Source of the DNA: DATBDM01 sp034664425
Lineage (GTDB): Bacteria; Actinomycetota; Thermoleophilia; Solirubrobacterales; Solirubrobacteraceae
Length of the DNA: 6,689 nucleotides
NCBI GenBank assembly: GCA_034664425.1
Contig: JAXDHR010000058.1
Span: forward strand, 1-6,689
Reading direction: 5' to 3'
The notes under the pieces were generated by a model. It searched no databases. It saw only the letters and a program-made list of their open reading frames with translations, and was not told the DNA's origin. The translations under genes and the position numbers were made by a program. This document shows, piece by piece, positions 5,558 to 6,689 of the stretch; position 1 is the stretch's first letter; every line of letters starts with the position of its first letter.

Positions 5558-5866
5558 CTAGGGACCACCGACGGCCGAAACCCCGGCCGTGGTGATCGTG
5601 GTGTTGGTGAAGATGTTTCCGGCGCCGACCGTGATGACGGTGGGGCCGATGACCGCGGAGAGGCCACCCACGCTCGGGCCGACGAAGGAGAGGCCGGCGG
5701 GCGTGAAGGCCGGAAGCCCGGTGAAGGGGAACGCGGGCAAGGCGAACGCGGGGCTCGCCGGGGGCGTGACCCCTGTGCCGGCCGCGTTCGCGCCGGCCGC
5801 CGGGGCGAGGATGCCCACCGTGCCCACGGCGGCGACCGCCACAACGCGCCTCAGGGTCGAACTCAT
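5558..5866 (-). CDS. Small secreted protein, 102 aa
   Basis: An exported protein of unknown function. The start is the ATG at 5866-5864 because AGGAGG (5878-5873) sits 6 nt upstream; the frame extends 26 codons further, but that part lacks a ribosome site and would bury the signal peptide. Residues 1-28 are a signal peptide (Arg6-Arg7, hydrophobic core, cleavage near Ala-Asn-Ala, 26-28). The mature chain of about 74 residues has no cysteine and few charges. Pro-Ala-Phe occurs three times (39-41, 44-46, 52-54), followed by a Gly/Val/Thr/Ile-rich segment with Pro-Thr-Val-Ile (75-78). It shares a 20-residue block with the 97-aa protein. It is the first gene of the minus-strand set and is divergent from the monooxygenase gene, so it probably shares its control region. 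An adhesive or surface-film role is conceivable from composition alone. Confidence 0.8.
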   Translation of the reverse strand: MSSTLRRVVAVAAVGTVGILAPAAGANAAGTGVTPPASPAFALPAFPFTGLPAFTPAGLSFVGPSVGGLSAVIGPTVITVGAGNIFTNTTITTAGVSAVGGP

Positions 5867-6139
5867 CGCATGCCTCCTGGGCGCCCGCTGGGACTTCCCG
5901 ATCGTTTGGCTCGGCACGCCGTCTGGCTCGTACCCGAGCAACACCGCTTGGGAGATTCGCGGCCGCGGCCGCTCCGGTGACCTGTCCCACGGACCCGTTG
6001 CGTCTGACCCAACGCCGCAGCGGCCCGGGGCCGGGGCCGAGGAAGACTTCGCAGCAGGCCGCGCGAGCGCTGAAACGCCGAGGTAACGGCGCTGGACCTA
6101 CAACCCACCGATGCAGGAAGGCCAAGGAGGACGCAAGCC
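5867..6139. promoter_or_regulatory. Divergent control region between the secreted-protein operon and prmA
   Basis: This 273-bp gap should hold promoters for both directions. No clear -35/-10 pair is visible. Candidate elements are a direct repeat of TGGCTCG (5907-5913 and 5924-5930), the second copy also forming GCTCG-N4-CGAGC (5926-5939); the perfect 14-bp palindrome GCGGCCGCGGCCGC (5959-5972); and CGTTG/CAACG with a 9-nt spacer (5996-6014). All are short and the DNA is GC-rich, so none is secure as an operator. Confidence 0.5.
6124..6130 (+). promoter_or_regulatory. Ribosome binding site of prmA
   Basis: AAGGAGG lies 9 nt before the GTG at 6140. This strong site decides the GTG start; the first residues of the resulting protein also match the family from the start. 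Confidence 0.85.
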
Positions 6140-6689
6140 GTGAGTCGCGCCAGCATCACCAAGTCGCACCAGAAGATCCAGGAGCTGTCCTGGGAGCCGA
6201 CGTTCGTCTCGCCCGTCGAGAAGTATGCGACGGACTACACGTTCGAGAAGGCGCCGAAGAAGGATCCGCTCAAGCAGGTCCTGCGCTCCTACTTCCCGAT
6301 GGAGGAGGAGAAGGACAGCCGCGTGTTCGGTGCGATGGATGGGGCGATCCGCGGGAACATGTTCCGCCAGGTCCAGGAGCGCTGGATGGAGTGGCAGAAG
6401 CTGTTTCTCTCGATCATCCCGTTCCCGGAGATCTCCGCGGCGCGGGCGATGCCGCTGGCCATCAACGCGGTCCCCAACCCCGAGCTTCACAACGGGTTGG
6501 CGATCCAGATGATCGACGAGGTCCGCCACTCGACGATCCAGATGAACCTCAAGCGGCTCTATATGAACCACTACATCGACCCGGCCGGGTTCGACATCTC
6601 CGAGAAGGGCTTCTCGAACTGCTACGCGGGGACGATCGGGCGCCAGTTCGGCGAGGGGTTCATCACCGGTGACGCGATCACCGCCGCCA
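6140..6689 (+). CDS. prmA: Propane monooxygenase-type hydroxylase alpha subunit (partial)
   Basis: The first 183 codons of a soluble diiron monooxygenase hydroxylase large subunit; the stop lies beyond the right edge. Family members have roughly 500-550 residues, so about a third is present. The protein starts Met-Ser-Arg-Ala-Ser-Ile-Thr-Lys and continues in strong agreement with PrmA/MimA of actinobacterial propane monooxygenases (from memory). Iron ligands are visible: Glu97, then Glu127-x-x-His130 (Asp-Glu-Val-Arg-His) 30 residues later, matching Glu114, Glu144 and His147 of methane monooxygenase MmoX. The second Glu and Glu-x-x-His set would lie outside. The complete enzyme inserts oxygen into propane or other small substrates and needs a beta subunit, reductase and coupling protein, expected downstream. 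The GTG start is supported by AAGGAGG. Substrate range cannot be judged from the sequence. Confidence 0.93.
   Translation, partial: MSRASITKSHQKIQELSWEPTFVSPVEKYATDYTFEKAPKKDPLKQVLRSYFPMEEEKDSRVFGAMDGAIRGNMFRQVQERWMEWQKLFLSIIPFPEISAARAMPLAINAVPNPELHNGLAIQMIDEVRHSTIQMNLKRLYMNHYIDPAGFDISEKGFSNCYAGTIGRQFGEGFITGDAITAA

Noticed and set aside
5907..5930. Possible sigma-54 promoter upstream of prmA (GGCACG core at 5913-5918)
   Set aside because: The GG to GC spacing does not fit the -24/-12 rule, the downstream half is poor, and the regulator has no AAA+ sigma-54 interaction domain.
5977..6672. Plus-strand frame of 231 codons across the prmA start
   Set aside because: It overlaps prmA in another frame, and its composition is that of a shadow frame, while prmA has iron ligands and a strong ribosome site.
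1..6689. CRISPR array, tRNA, rRNA, transposase or phage genes
   Set aside because: No regularly spaced repeats, tRNA-like cloverleaf, rRNA sequence or mobile-element gene was seen on either strand.

Overview
The window is very GC-rich, densely coded DNA with GTG starts, GAGG-type ribosome sites and gene families typical of high-GC Actinomycetota. The gene content would fit the Thermoleophilia/Solirubrobacterales side of the phylum, but that placement is inference; nothing in the sequence fixes the genus.

Layout. (1) Positions 1-1017, minus strand: two tandem HD-domain hydrolase genes of the cyanamide hydratase/Ddi2-like type. The upstream copy (379-1017) is complete. The downstream copy (1-188, running off the left edge) has a shortened, different N-terminus but matches it exactly in protein over 39 residues. 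(2) Positions 1018-1235: a divergent control region with several perfect short dyads. (3) Positions 1236-3220, plus strand: a MoxR-type AAA+ ATPase gene and a DUF58 gene, coupled by a 4-base overlap. The transglutaminase partner often found in such clusters is not there. (4) Positions 3174-5866, minus strand: five closely packed genes. In transcription order they are a 102-aa secreted protein, a 97-aa secreted protein, a 62-aa unknown protein, a GAF plus winged-helix regulator, and a small class III nucleotide cyclase. The last overlaps the DUF58 gene tail-to-tail by 47 bp. (5) Positions 5867-6139: a 273-bp divergent control region. (6) Positions 6140-6689, plus strand: the first 183 codons of a soluble diiron monooxygenase hydroxylase alpha subunit of the propane monooxygenase (PrmA/MimA) type, with the first three iron ligands visible; the gene runs off the right edge.

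How they may work together. The strongest candidate for a less described system is the right half. A gaseous-alkane monooxygenase faces a co-directional set encoding two related small exported proteins, a small unknown protein, a GAF/winged-helix regulator and a nucleotide cyclase. A reasonable reading, which is inference, is that this set senses substrate or metabolic state and controls the monooxygenase operon. The GAF domain appears to lack about 35 residues of its usual core, and the two exported proteins share a 20-residue motif I do not recognise. The left half (HD hydrolases, MoxR/DUF58) looks unrelated in function.
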